Below are positions 54,790 to 64,000 of a stretch of 64,000 bases of DNA, one piece after another. The notes beneath the pieces are model-generated. The model had not been told where the DNA came from and did no database searches. It saw nothing but the letters and a program-made list of their open reading frames with translations. The stretch's first letter is position 1. The number at the start of each line of letters is the position of its first letter. The DNA comes from Glutinoglossum americanum (Eukaryota; Ascomycota; Geoglossomycetes; Geoglossales; Geoglossaceae): NCBI GenBank assembly GCA_020080175.1, contig JAGHQL010000113.1:1-64000 (forward strand), in the 5' to 3' direction. The translations under genes were made by a program, and so were the position numbers.

Positions 54790-55584
54790 GGTGAAGGCAA
54801 AAGTGCACTAATATCTCGGGACTATTCCTACTCGCCGAATTTGCAGAGGCCTCGATAGACAAACAGGGTCGCACCGGGTGATTAGCCTTTGTGAAGACAA
54901 GTGCTTTAGAAAGACTTGGGTTGAGCTGAAACTTGAATTGAAATGACGTCGCCGCCCAAGAAGTGTCGAGATCTTGAAGGGAGAAGGAAACAACTGGATT
55001 GATGCAGAACAAAAGGTATCAGGAGTGGAACGACCGACGCATTAAATACCCTCGGCGATAGGCGATACGTTGAGAGGATATCTGGCATTTGCGGAATCTC
55101 GCAAGTCTAACGTTTTGGATGCCAACGTTGCTTCTACGGATATTCCTAGGAGAATGTCATTGAATTCAACTCTCACCAACTAGCCAGGCGTTTGTTATGG
55201 TTACATAGCCTCTGTAGCTAGTTGCATCCCCCTCTTTGCATACCAACAGTTCTACTCCATGTCGTTGTAGATGCTTCATATGGCCCGGGGCATGCCCTCG
55301 AGCTGGATATATCGTTTAATGTTGACAGACATGCCGGACGTAGTTTCTGAACAAAGCCCGTGCCCCTGATGGCTTCGATGGTGGCACTACAACTCATGCT
55401 CATCTGTCTTCATAATCCTATAAATTAGATCATGTCTCCTGCTTTGCTCGCCATCAGGGGTAATTACGCGGCGATGAAAGTGGAGGCGTAGTGAGCTTCC
55501 TAAAACATAAGGATTCCTAACATGTCGATATAAAACCGTTTTACCTTGAAATATAGATCTAGTGGCTGTAATTACTAAGAAAAG

Positions 55585-55680
55585 GTTAACCGAGGCGGCG
55601 AGTTGTTTCTCTTAGAGTCGGAGGTGGCTGCGGTTGACTGAGGCAGTTAACTGTTTCTTTTAGAGTCGGACGTGGCTGAG
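55585..55680 (+). repeat. Imperfect tandem duplication, ~48-bp unit
   Basis: GTTGTTTCTCTTAGAGTCGG, then AGGTGGCTG recurs as ACTGTTTCTTTTAGAGTCGG, then ACGTGGCTG 48 bp later. Confidence 0.65.
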
Positions 55681-56036
55681 TTGGTTGGTTGGTCATCTTA
55701 GCGAGCGGCTCAAGGCGGGACGGGTTCGCTTGCCTACCCTAAAGTAGTTAAAGTTAGGCTTTGCCCCCCACGCAAAGGATTTGGTATCGCATACCTGCAA
55801 AATAGCCTCGCAACATTTTAGAGGCAGGCTAGGTTTTTCCTCTCGGGGCAGCCCTAGGACGATGTTAGACCCACCCAACACCGGCAAGCCTAGCAACGTT
55901 ATTGACCGTGCTCAGGCATCACAACAACCCACAAATCGACTCCCATCGCCCGCAATAGCGCTAGGGGCGACGCGCAGGGAGTAGACAGCTGGTCGCTTGC
56001 GCCACTAGGCTCTGGAAGGCGTTCCAAATGACAAAC

Positions 56037-56063
56037 CCAACCAACCAACCAACCAACCAACCA
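56037..56063 (+). repeat. (CCAA)n microsatellite
   Basis: Six to seven CCAA/CCAAC units in a row upstream of the WTGD-family gene. Confidence 0.85.
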
Positions 56064-56180
56064 CGCCTCTGCACAGCATCCAGTGCAATAGATCCTATAT
56101 GATCGTGAAAACATTACGATGAGATGTCTTTGCACTCCTATTTGCGTTTGAAGTGATCTGGCAAGTGGGTGACGGAGGAC

Positions 56181-56188
56181 TATATAAA
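56181..56188 (+). promoter_or_regulatory. TATA box of the WTGD-family gene
   Basis: TATATAAA, about 250 bp before the ATG at 56,437; the leader in between is C/T- and A/C-rich. Confidence 0.5.
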
Positions 56189-56436
56189 ATGGCGAGAACC
56201 TCTGGCTGTGAAAACAACCACAACCATAACATTCTGCGGCGAATTGAGTCGGCTCTCTGTCACCCATCAATTTTCAAGGAGTGCTTATCATCGCAACATC
56301 TATCTCTTTAAACTATTCTTGATCAGCTTCTCTTCTTCCTCGTCGTCAGAATCGTCTCGAGATCGAAGGGGAACGGCCATCTTAGCAGCTCCACTGCCGC
56401 CAAATTATCCACTAAACTAGTCGACATCGTCGGACA

Positions 56437-57567
56437 ATGGCAAATGCCATCATCAACACCGGCATTCTCATCGGCACCATCTGGTCGCTGGAGGCGATGC
56501 TCAAGGGCCCACCTGACCCAGACAAGCAAACGACTATTGCCATCGTGACCGGCGATGCGCCCAATGCTGGTGGGAGCATTCCACACATAGCGGTTTGGGA
56601 TAAAGATGGCAATCGAATCGGCCAGTACAAGGGAAATGCAAATGGCCATATCGATGGGTCAAGTGCAAAGACCATCACGATCGACAACAGCCAGAACGGT
56701 GGTAAACCAGCCCAGCCAGAGTATATCTCCATCGTCATGCAGGAGTCTGATGCCATTTGCCTCTCTGCGGTCGTGGCTTCGGGTGATTCAGCACAGTGGA
56801 CGTGGACAGGAGATATGGGCTACACATGCGGCGCCCAATGGTACAACAGCGAATTCCCAGTAGGGAGTTCCAACAATCCGCCCAGATGTGTCTGGCTCGA
56901 CTCTGATCATACCAACGGGGTCATAGCCAAAGGTCTCAGCATGCACATTCGAGATTTCTCAGGAGATCCAGATCTGGTCAGCCAATACATCGAAAACCAG
57001 GGAAGGCTCTGCCAGAACTCGGCGAGGATGACTTTCCAGCCTGAACCAATAGTCCCTGACTCGGTGATTCCTTTCTTCCACCCCCCGTTGGAGTATGAAA
57101 GGGCCAGCGACGGCGCAAGTCATGGTACTAACCCGTCAACGGGCGGTGCTCTAAAGAATCCCGACCAAGGCATCGACAGGGAGACTCGTGCATATCCAGA
57201 TGGTACCAATATGGGAATCCATAACACGAGGAGGAGGCATGCTAGGGACATGGCTGTACGCAATGGCACGGCCTCGCCGAACGTCAAGGGCATCAAGAAC
57301 AACAGACCAGACCACTTAGTCATCAGCAACATCCAAGGGCACAGCGCGAAGGAACTGTGTGAGCATCCCAATTCCCTTGGTCCAGATTTCGTATCCATGG
57401 TTGAAAGTATTTTCTGCGACATGGAAACCGAGAAATGGTGGCCTCTGTGCGACGCTACCCACAGCCATGGCTGCTTCGACCTCGACAGCCAGACGATGAG
57501 GGACGACGGATCGTCTGCGTACCCCGTGTCGATAAAGCAGTACAAGACATCCAAGGAATGGAAATGA
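56437..57567 (+). CDS. Conserved fungal protein with WTGD/CGxxWY core
   Basis: Single exon, 376 residues, intact. The N-terminus (MANAIINTGILIGTIWSLEA) has a short hydrophobic stretch, perhaps a weak signal anchor. Residues about 30-110 form strands (TTIAIVTG, GGSIPHIAVWDKDGNRIGQY). Then come YISIVMQESDAICLSAVVAS, QWTWTGDMGYTCGAQWYNSE and PPRCVWLDSDHTNG, and later IQGHSAKELCEHPNSLGPDF and FCDMETEKWWPLC. I recall this combination (DAICxxxV, WTGDxGxxCGxxWY, C-x-W-[LI]-D, then HSAxELC ... FCDME) as a widespread uncharacterised Pezizomycotina family, mostly predicted secreted or surface. Paired Cys suggest disulfides. Function unknown. Confidence 0.8.
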   Translation: MANAIINTGILIGTIWSLEAMLKGPPDPDKQTTIAIVTGDAPNAGGSIPHIAVWDKDGNRIGQYKGNANGHIDGSSAKTITIDNSQNGGKPAQPEYISIVMQESDAICLSAVVASGDSAQWTWTGDMGYTCGAQWYNSEFPVGSSNNPPRCVWLDSDHTNGVIAKGLSMHIRDFSGDPDLVSQYIENQGRLCQNSARMTFQPEPIVPDSVIPFFHPPLEYERASDGASHGTNPSTGGALKNPDQGIDRETRAYPDGTNMGIHNTRRRHARDMAVRNGTASPNVKGIKNNRPDHLVISNIQGHSAKELCEHPNSLGPDFVSMVESIFCDMETEKWWPLCDATHSHGCFDLDSQTMRDDGSSAYPVSIKQYKTSKEWK

Positions 57568-59221
57568 GTTGGTGTTCTAAACCTTCGTAAGGGAAGACGC
57601 TGCGGTGCTTACAGGGCATTTTCAGGAGCTTGGCGAGGGGTAAAGGCAGCTGGGCTGGCCTCGCATTGCGGTTCTTTCTTGCAGCATATTGGACTTTGGC
57701 CATCTAGGGCGTTCCCTGTCACTGGCTTTGATTTGGGTAGTGTACTTCATTGGTCAGTTGCGGAATCGGTGGTGTTTTGAGGTGTTGTTAGATTTTGACT
57801 ATATCTGCTCTGTTCTCTTGTTTCTTATTCTCCCTCAGGGCCCGCTTGTTCTCGATGTGTTTCGTCCACTGCTCCGTGACTAGAGCTATGTCGTATACTC
57901 CGCATGTCTTCCTCGGTGTTGTGACCAATAGCCAATAACCAATATTGATATACTGGATTTGGTGGAGAGGTATTGAGGGCTGTAGTACGCTTCAACTGCG
58001 GCTGCGCTAAGCTGGCTTTTTATTGGCTGCCGCCGAAGCGTCTGTGGATACGGACAACGCGAGATCTTGTGTGGTGTTCTTTAGCTTTCCATCCACATCG
58101 TCAAGTCCTCAACATCATGCCTCCGAGCTTGATCACCACTACTGAGAACGACGATACCACATCCCCTATACCTTCTAAGCTTAGTTCTAACTCGTTTGAG
58201 CTCTCTAATGCCGCCGAAGAGGACGCCTTAGAGCAACTTCGAATACTCCACCGTTTTACCGAAAGCCAGAACAGACTGCCGCCTCTACCTGGGCCTTCGC
58301 CGACCTCCAAATGACGGTGAACCTCTTCGACACGGTAGGGGTTGTATTTGCTACTGCCCAATATGCGAGAACCTAGGGTGAGACTCGGCTTTCTCGATTT
58401 CTGTTCGCACCCACCCTCTCCGTACACACGCAGTTGCGGTAGGAGTACAAGAAAACAAGGCAAAGGAGCTTTAGACTGGACGTCTTAACTTTAGTGGGAA
58501 GTTCGAGCTGATGCTAGCGTAAGAACACCGGAGCATAGCACAAATATAAACCGCACGATGCCCGAACGGCCCCTTACTTCGCTCATAGTCTTTCCCGATT
58601 GTTGTTATAGCGTATCGATAGTTATGCAGAGAGTCGGTACGATCGTCTGCAAGTCTTGGACAGCCTGAGTGACATTGAATTGATTGAAATAGCCTTCGTT
58701 GTCTTGAGGTTGTTGCACCTCTTCTTGCATTCACCGCAGCGGTACTATGCTAGGAGCACTTATATCTTGTGTTTTCAAAACAGCGGAACACTTCCGCTTG
58801 TTTCAACATCTTCAAGATTCTATTGACCGCTTGAAGTCGTCTGCCTCAATAATGATGCAAGATATCGAATAAACTTCAACTGTCCATTTATCCCCCTAAA
58901 CATGAATGCCGTAGTAGCGTCGACATCTGTTGGGCAGTTGTACGAGGAGTGTAGGGGTTTCTAACGTGTTAAGACGTGCCATTTTATGATGATCAAGTTG
59001 AGGACATGGTAGATGTGCGGAGACTACGCGATCAACACCGAGGATCTTTCGGCATCTTAATATTAGCACCAGAAGTGGGGGTGGATGTATTAGGACAGTT
59101 TCGAGCGTCAGACTATAAGAATTCGTGGCAGTGGAGCGCAGCGGTTGATTCTCAGACCGCGGCTCCGCCGCTCATGGGGTGACTAATCACCGCAGTCTAA
59201 ATCCGCTAAACCGAAGTGAAC
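57568..59221. other. Intergenic, perhaps with one small gene
   Basis: Apart from the small frame at 58,117-58,314, nothing is supportable. T-rich 3' region to about 57,850; no repeats noted. Confidence 0.4.
58117..58314 (+). CDS. Small hypothetical protein, 65 residues
   Basis: The ATG (context ACATCATGC) opens MPPSLITTTENDDTTSPIPS and continues with a helical ELSNAAEEDALEQLRILHRF and a Pro-rich end (RLPPLPGPSPTSK). Composition is protein-like, with acidic low complexity then a helix, and a pyrimidine-rich leader precedes it. No family recognised. It could be a first exon. Confidence 0.3.
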   Translation: MPPSLITTTENDDTTSPIPSKLSSNSFELSNAAEEDALEQLRILHRFTESQNRLPPLPGPSPTSK

Positions 59222-59400
59222 TTCATCTCCCCTCCTCCCATCTCCGCTTCCTTTCATTTTGGCTCCTGCTCCTGTTCCTGCTTCTGCTACCACTCTACCC
59301 CTACATATGCGCATACTTCCATTCCTGTTTCCGCCTCCATTTCTACTTCTCCCTCTTCCGCCCTCGCTTCGGCTTCCCGTCCTACTCCGACTCCCGCCTC
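59222..59400 (+). promoter_or_regulatory. Pyrimidine-rich core promoter/leader of the F-box-ankyrin gene
   Basis: Almost 180 bp of C/T-rich DNA (CTCCTGCTCCTGTTCCTGCT type repeats) directly before the ATG at 59,419. CT-rich tracts of this kind mark transcription starts in filamentous fungi. Confidence 0.5.
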
Positions 59401-59418
59401 CGGAATAGGAAATTTAAG

Positions 59419-60552
59419 ATGGGTCTCATCGACCTTCCTGCCGAGCTCTTGGAGTCTATAATTAATTTCATCATTCCGGAAAAGTGGAAGTATTATTCAA
59501 AGGAGCGATGGGTACTCAATTTGAGGCTTCTTTGCAGTAAGCCATTCATTTGTTCGTTTCATTTTGCGATTTCAAAGCTGAATCCTTTCTTATCTTTAGA
59601 ATCTTTCAATCATATCGTTTCGCATTGTGCATTCCACAAGTTAGACATCGACGCGAAGAATATAAATGGCCAGACGCCGCTATGGTGGGCTGCAGCGAGA
59701 GGGCACGAGTCAATAGTGAAGTTGCTGCTCGAGAAGCGCGCTGAGCTGGAATCCAAGGACAAATATGGCCAGACTCCGCTATCGAGGGCTGCAGCGAATG
59801 GGCACATGGTGATGGTGAAGCTTCTGATCGAGAAAGGCGCTGAGTTAGAGTCCCGGGACCGCAATTGTCGGACGCCGCTATGGTGGGCCGTAGGGAAAGG
59901 ACACGAGGCGATGGTGAAGCTGTTGCTCGAGAAGGGCGCTGAGTTGGAGCCCAAGAGCAGATATGGTCGGACGCCGCTATCAAAGGCTGCATCAAATGGG
60001 CACGAGGCGTTGGTAAAGCTGCTACTCGAGAAGGGCGCTAAGCTAGAGTCCAAATCTATATATGGTCGGACGCCGCTATGGTGGGCTGCAGCGTGTGAGC
60101 ACGAGGCGATGGTGAAGCTGCTGATCGAGAAGGGCGCTGAGCTGGACTCTAAAGCAGAGTTTTTTGGTCGGACGCCGCTGTCGTGGGCTGCAGCGAAAGG
60201 GCACGAGGCGATGGTGAAGCTGCTGCTTGAGAATGGCGCCGAGCTGGACTCCAAATCAAAATATGGTATGACACCGCTATTGATGGCTGCGGAGAAGGGG
60301 CACGAGGCGGTGGTGAAGCTGTTGCTCCAGAAGGGCGCTGAGCTGGAGTCCAAGGAGAGAGGTGGTGGGACGCCGCTATCTTGGGCTGCAGCGAATGGGC
60401 ATGGGGCGGTAGTGAAGCTGCTGCTTGAGAAGGGTGCTGAGCTGGAGTCCAAGGACGGCGATGGTCGGACGCCACTATCGAGAGCTACAGAGAACTTGCA
60501 CGAGGAGGTGGTGGAGCTGTTACTCGAGAAAGGCGCGGAGGAATCTCACTAA
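59419..60552 (+). CDS. F-box protein with nine ankyrin repeats
   Basis: Exons 59,419-59,536 and 59,600-60,552; intron 63 nt (GTAAGC..CTTTAG, branch GCTGAAT), 356 residues. The intron is a multiple of three with no stop, so retention would also read through, but splicing restores the F-box consensus LRLLCKSFNHIV. The N-terminus MGLIDLPAELLESIINFI plus LRLLCKSFN is an F-box, which binds Skp1 in SCF ubiquitin ligases. Residues about 60-356 are nine 33-residue ankyrin repeats (GRTPLWWAAA, GHEAMVKLLLEKGAELESK), likely the substrate-binding part. DNA units of 99 bp are highly alike, implying recent expansion. Intact, and the most complete of the ankyrin genes in the window. Confidence 0.85.
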   Translation: MGLIDLPAELLESIINFIIPEKWKYYSKERWVLNLRLLCSKPFICSFHFAISKLNPFLSLESFNHIVSHCAFHKLDIDAKNINGQTPLWWAAARGHESIVKLLLEKRAELESKDKYGQTPLSRAAANGHMVMVKLLIEKGAELESRDRNCRTPLWWAVGKGHEAMVKLLLEKGAELEPKSRYGRTPLSKAASNGHEALVKLLLEKGAKLESKSIYGRTPLWWAAACEHEAMVKLLIEKGAELDSKAEFFGRTPLSWAAAKGHEAMVKLLLENGAELDSKSKYGMTPLLMAAEKGHEAVVKLLLQKGAELESKERGGGTPLSWAAANGHGAVVKLLLEKGAELESKDGDGRTPLSRATENLHEEVVELLLEKGAEESH

Positions 60553-63289
60553 TTTTACTTGACCAAAATGCTTTAGTGAGCAGTATCTAGTCTAATCTCA
60601 TATCTCGTATTGTTACATCGTTACATCGCGGCAACAACTTTAAATGAATTTGCCAAGATCCGCTCCTCTACATTCCATCGTTGTTTTGTGTGCCTACTTT
60701 AGTTTACTGGGTATCTCCTGCTGGAAGGATAATTAATGTATTAATATTACATTCATTGCTTGATAATTCTAACTCCTACAGATTTCGAGGCATGGATGCT
60801 AGTCCTGATCGGGGCCTAACTAAGCCTTCAGCCAAAAGTTCTTGATACGGGCATCTTGACAAGTACGGCGTTGCGACTCCGCCTCGCAGGAAAATGGGGG
60901 GTTACGCTTTAACTGCGATGGGGCAGAGACTGCCGCAAAGAAAAAATTGTCTGAAACGCTTCGCGTAACATGCACAGTCCAACGCGAGCTTCCAATCCTG
61001 CTGCCAGAGCCCGATATATCTCCGCACCAAAGCTGATTCCATATTTACCTAAAGGGAGCCGAAATAGACTCCTGACTAAAATAGTGATGTGGAAAGGTGG
61101 TTCAAGATATGGCTGCTCCGCATCCCAACCCCATCACGCCTATGCTATGTAAGGTTCTGCTATACACACACCCAAAAATGCTGGAGACACCGCAAATTTT
61201 CTAGCAATAGGCTTTATTGTAATAGCGGCGGTCCGAGTTCTTGTATGGTAGGAGGCGTAGAATTAATTGACTTAATTACATTGCATTAGTGGGTGGTTCC
61301 GGAGCTTCTTATGCCCGAACTGGAAGATGAACACAACAAGGTAAGCCAAAACGAATGGAGCAATAGAAGTACGAAAACAGCATGGCTCCGCGTAAGCATT
61401 GGATCTGCATGTTTTGCGGCCAAGCGGGCGCAGCATGCCAAACATGAGAATGCTTGTTTTCGTTGTGGCATTCCAATACGTCCAGCCCAACACGTTTCAG
61501 TCGCATCCTCGCTTAGGCTAAGAGCCACCCAGAGCTTGGGGGTTCACTCGCTAACTCTCAACCCCCAGCCCGAGCAAATTGACAATGCTTGTTTAAACAG
61601 CAATCCTAGCGACCCAGGATCACCCCGCTAGAGGGGAGCCGGCAAGTGGCATCATAACATGAGCCCGCTTGGAATCCTGTAACTTTAGAATGGGTAGCAG
61701 TTAGGTAGTAATAAGTGTGACCGCCTCAGGCATAATATGTAGCGAACATCGGATTATAGTTATTCCGTAGGGCCGATAGGTTTGGTATCTGTTATGGCTA
61801 CAATGTGGAATGACTACACACCCAATCGGCCCACCAACGATAGCTTCGCCGACAAATATACTAGGCTAAAGCGAATCCCGCGCTTAGTTTGTAGTAGGCT
61901 AAAATAGCGAGATGGCTACAACCCCCGGATGGTGGCAGTAGGCCCGCGGAGCAATATCAATGGCCCTGGTGTTTCCAAGGGTCGAGCATCAGAGGGGATT
62001 GGGGAGACGGGCGCTGAAGTCACTGTGGTGGGGTAAATAGACTCTAAGTCTCGGAGGCGAGCCTGCCAAGGTGAATTGAGGGTAGTGCGGCTCTAAACAT
62101 GGGCGTTTGGTTCATGCGGATGATTGGCTTCTATGACGATTGGCACGCATAGGGGGAGATTGTAGCTAAAGCAGAAGATTGCGGCTCCAGTCGGTGCTGC
62201 TCTTTTCATTTCCGAGTTTGGGGTTCTGCTCTCTTTCCTGGGGGCATCGCTGTTCGAAACGCAATCGAGCGAACGACCGTCCATTTCAACAACCTTTGCC
62301 ACTGGTTTCACCCGGCTTGAGGGGGATACTAGAAGTTAGGGCAAGTCCGCTAGATTATAGCGTACCCCTACTGTAATCATTCTGAATTCTTCCAAGCTTC
62401 TGCGAGGGTTTTTGAAATGGACCTCCGTACGCTCCCGCCCGCACATGAAAGTAGGCGTCGGGAGACGCAGCCCGGTGTTGACGGATGAACATCACTTAAG
62501 GGAGCGAGGATGATGCCTGTTTGGTTGGATCCCGAATTTGCCACGTTCACCGCACTACAGGTTCCATGCTTCTTTCGTCTCTTGACGGTATATATATTCG
62601 GCTCTCGAGCGAAGACTATTGAACGGTTAGAGCGCGAGTACGCAAGTAAACTATGTGTGGTGGAGTAGAATAGATTGAGCTGCTTTCTTGCTATCGAAAT
62701 AGTGCCGGCCAGCTACCTTACAGCTAGTGTCTGGTCTTATTGAAGACGTAGTAGTAAGGCTCAATTCGAGCTTAGGACTGCGTGCCGCCAGCAATGCATT
62801 CCGCATAAGCAATGTAATTAAAGGGTAGTATAAGAGGAATGCTCGCATAAGGAAACAATAAGCGCATTCACTAGTCCAGCAAGGAGGCGAGAAAGCAATA
62901 GATTCGGCCATAGTACTGTGGAGGCTAAAGTTCAACTGGTGGGTAGAAGGATGATTGATTGTAATGAGCGGTGGAGCCGCCGCGAATAGGCCTGCCCCTG
63001 CCAAGACTATTACTAACGAAACAAGGGTGCAAAAATTTAACAAAGACAAGGTTACCCTATAGAAGTCGCAGTAAATATGGGTGTTAGAAGGCAAGTGGAG
63101 TGCTTCTAAATGGTTAGGTCCCTTCGGAAACTATCAATCGCGATTTTAACAAACTGGATCAGAAGTCCTGACGCTCTCAGAACCATAACCTAGTCTCAGG
63201 CGAGAGTCGTGTCTTCTGGTGATCTCTCGAAACCCCAAATCTTACCGCCCCGTTGTTTCAAAATGTTGCAAAAATTTCGATAAACTGCA
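60553..63289. other. 2.7-kb stretch without a supportable gene
   Basis: Frames on both strands are short and domain-free. A 147-codon minus frame (62,651-63,094) is hydrophobic in part but lacks a family, leader or introns, and is left out. A TATA-like TATATATATTCGG is at about 62,589. Base composition is balanced. Confidence 0.45.
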
Positions 63290-63999
63290 CTAGGTGGAAT
63301 CCATCTCCGCGCTACAAAGCGTTCTTTCATTCCAGCACAATTCGATCTTCAGCCGTTGTGGGTCCAGTCTCATGATAAGCCTGAGGGACGCGACGTAGAA
63401 TGGCGGACTGTTTCCGGGAGGCTGTTGGCGTGTGAATTCTTGCAAGGGGACGTCCGTCAAATCATACTCGAGGATATGGACAACGGTTAATTCTGAGACA
63501 CGTTAGAGCATGGAGCAATAATCAAAGAATATTGACTTACCATTCTGCGAATCAAAGGTCCTTTCAGGAATGTCGTCCTCAGAATAAGCATAGAGGGGAA
63601 TTTTGCCTTCCCTCGGGCCCGTTTCCGAGAAAATTTTAGTAAACCACTGTTTAACCACCTTTGGCTCGTCGGACAGGATAAGGTCCCCTTTCTTGATAAG
63701 CCACATGAGTTGTTCCTTTGCCATGGGCGTCTTGGTGAGGGGATCTACGAAGTAATCCTGGTCGTCGTGTTGAATTTCTGAAAATGATTGGCTTACTGAG
63801 ACTCCATAACTTCGTGGACAAGCGCTCATCGCGGAAAGAACTTTGCTGGTTGACTTCTCGATGCCAAAAATAGCGGCGCCACGAACAACAGCGGTCCACC
63901 TTTATGGAGTTAGTAGCTGCTTATTACTTATAATCGATCTTCGGGGGATATAGCTTACGAAGTATCCGGCCTCCGTACCTGAATGTTTCTCAGCCGAAG
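63290..63999 (-). CDS. Hsp70-like (actin-fold ATPase) protein, 3' part, runs off the window
   Basis: Exons 63,959 to beyond 63,999; 63,541-63,899; 63,290-63,492. Introns of 59 and 48 nt (GTAAGC..AAAG, GTAAGT..CTCAG) keep frame. The visible ~200 residues read RRPDTSWTAVVRGAAIFGIE, then CPRSYGVSVSQSFSEIQHDD, QDYFVDPLTKTPMAKEQLMW, LIKKGDLILSDEPKVVKQWF, ERTFDSQNELTVVHILEYDL and WNERTLCSAEMDST before the TAG at 63,290. W-x-A-V-x-R-G-A-x-x-x-G-[IL]-E and SYGV are the signatures of the fungal Hsp70-like family related to vertebrate HSPA12. These proteins bind ATP; the substrate is unknown. The ATP-binding N-terminal half lies to the right of the window. Confidence 0.8.
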
Positions 64000-64000
64000 A

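Larger units (their letters stand above)
54790..56436. other. Divergent intergenic region
   Basis: Lies between the secreted-protein gene (minus) and the WTGD-family gene (plus). It contains a TATA-like TATTTAA (minus strand, about 55,043), a tandem duplication at 55,585-55,680, a (CCAA)n tract and the TATA box of the next gene. No additional gene is supported. Confidence 0.45.

Noticed and set aside
59606-60475. Long minus-strand frames opposite the F-box-ankyrin gene
   Set aside because: Same reason: antisense shadow of 99-bp ankyrin repeats.
62651-63094. 147-codon minus-strand frame with hydrophobic stretches
   Set aside because: No family, no introns or leader; hydrophobicity follows from T-rich codons in a region with no other coding signal.

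Overview
The window looks like a chromosome segment of a filamentous ascomycete (Pezizomycotina); the genus cannot be read from it. The evidence is: short introns (44-90 nt) with GT..AG ends and CTRAY-like branch sites; protein families typical of these fungi (HeLo-like N-terminal domain with TPR tail, NLR-type alpha/beta-hydrolase plus ankyrin relics, ankyrin-CorA fusion, F-box-ankyrin, hydrophobin, Hsp70-like ATPase); and AT-rich islands of transposons full of TAG/TAA stops at Gln/Trp codons, the mark of repeat-induced point mutation (RIP).

Layout. 1-16.4 kb: base-balanced but almost gene-free. It holds a possible 3' gene end at the left edge and two decayed copies of a Cys-rich zinc-knuckle gene 11 kb apart. 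16.4-22 kb: AT-rich RIP island with a dead pogo/Fot-type transposon and LTR-like repeats. 22.7-25 kb: island of ordinary sequence with a two-exon HeLo-like/TPR gene and an Ede1-like EH-domain gene fragment. 25-35.5 kb: nested transposon block bounded by a 68-bp inverted repeat. A Mutator-like (MULE) transposase is split by a 5.6-kb Helitron whose ends I can define (A|TC ... hairpin-CTAG|T). The Helitron encodes a Rep-helicase, broken by one stop, and on the opposite strand a spliced Cys-rich DUF3716-like gene. LTR-like copies and a 193-bp MITE lie further in.

35.8-44.5 kb: graveyard of ankyrin-type immune-receptor-like genes: an NLR relic in which an alpha/beta-hydrolase start is joined directly to ankyrin repeats, a six-exon ankyrin-CorA gene with two lesions and an 18-repeat array built from 102-bp units, and three smaller ankyrin relics. 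44.7-51.2 kb: mainly live genes on the minus strand: a three-exon hydrophobin, a TPR relic, a multi-exon CorA-like membrane protein, and a polytopic membrane protein. 51.4-53.3 kb: second RIP island, including a solo LTR with perfect 5-bp target duplication whose empty target is also visible near 21.6 kb. 54-64 kb: a secreted Pro-rich protein with a possible LSGC-type deamidase motif, a conserved fungal protein with a WTGD/CGxxWY core, an F-box/9-ankyrin protein, and the 3' end of an Hsp70-like gene running off the right edge.

There is no operon-like arrangement. The theme is an accessory, repeat-driven compartment where recognition-type genes (ankyrin, TPR, HeLo-like) are duplicated, expanded by in-frame repeats and lost beside RIP-silenced transposons. 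Splice sites and families were assigned by eye; no database search was possible.
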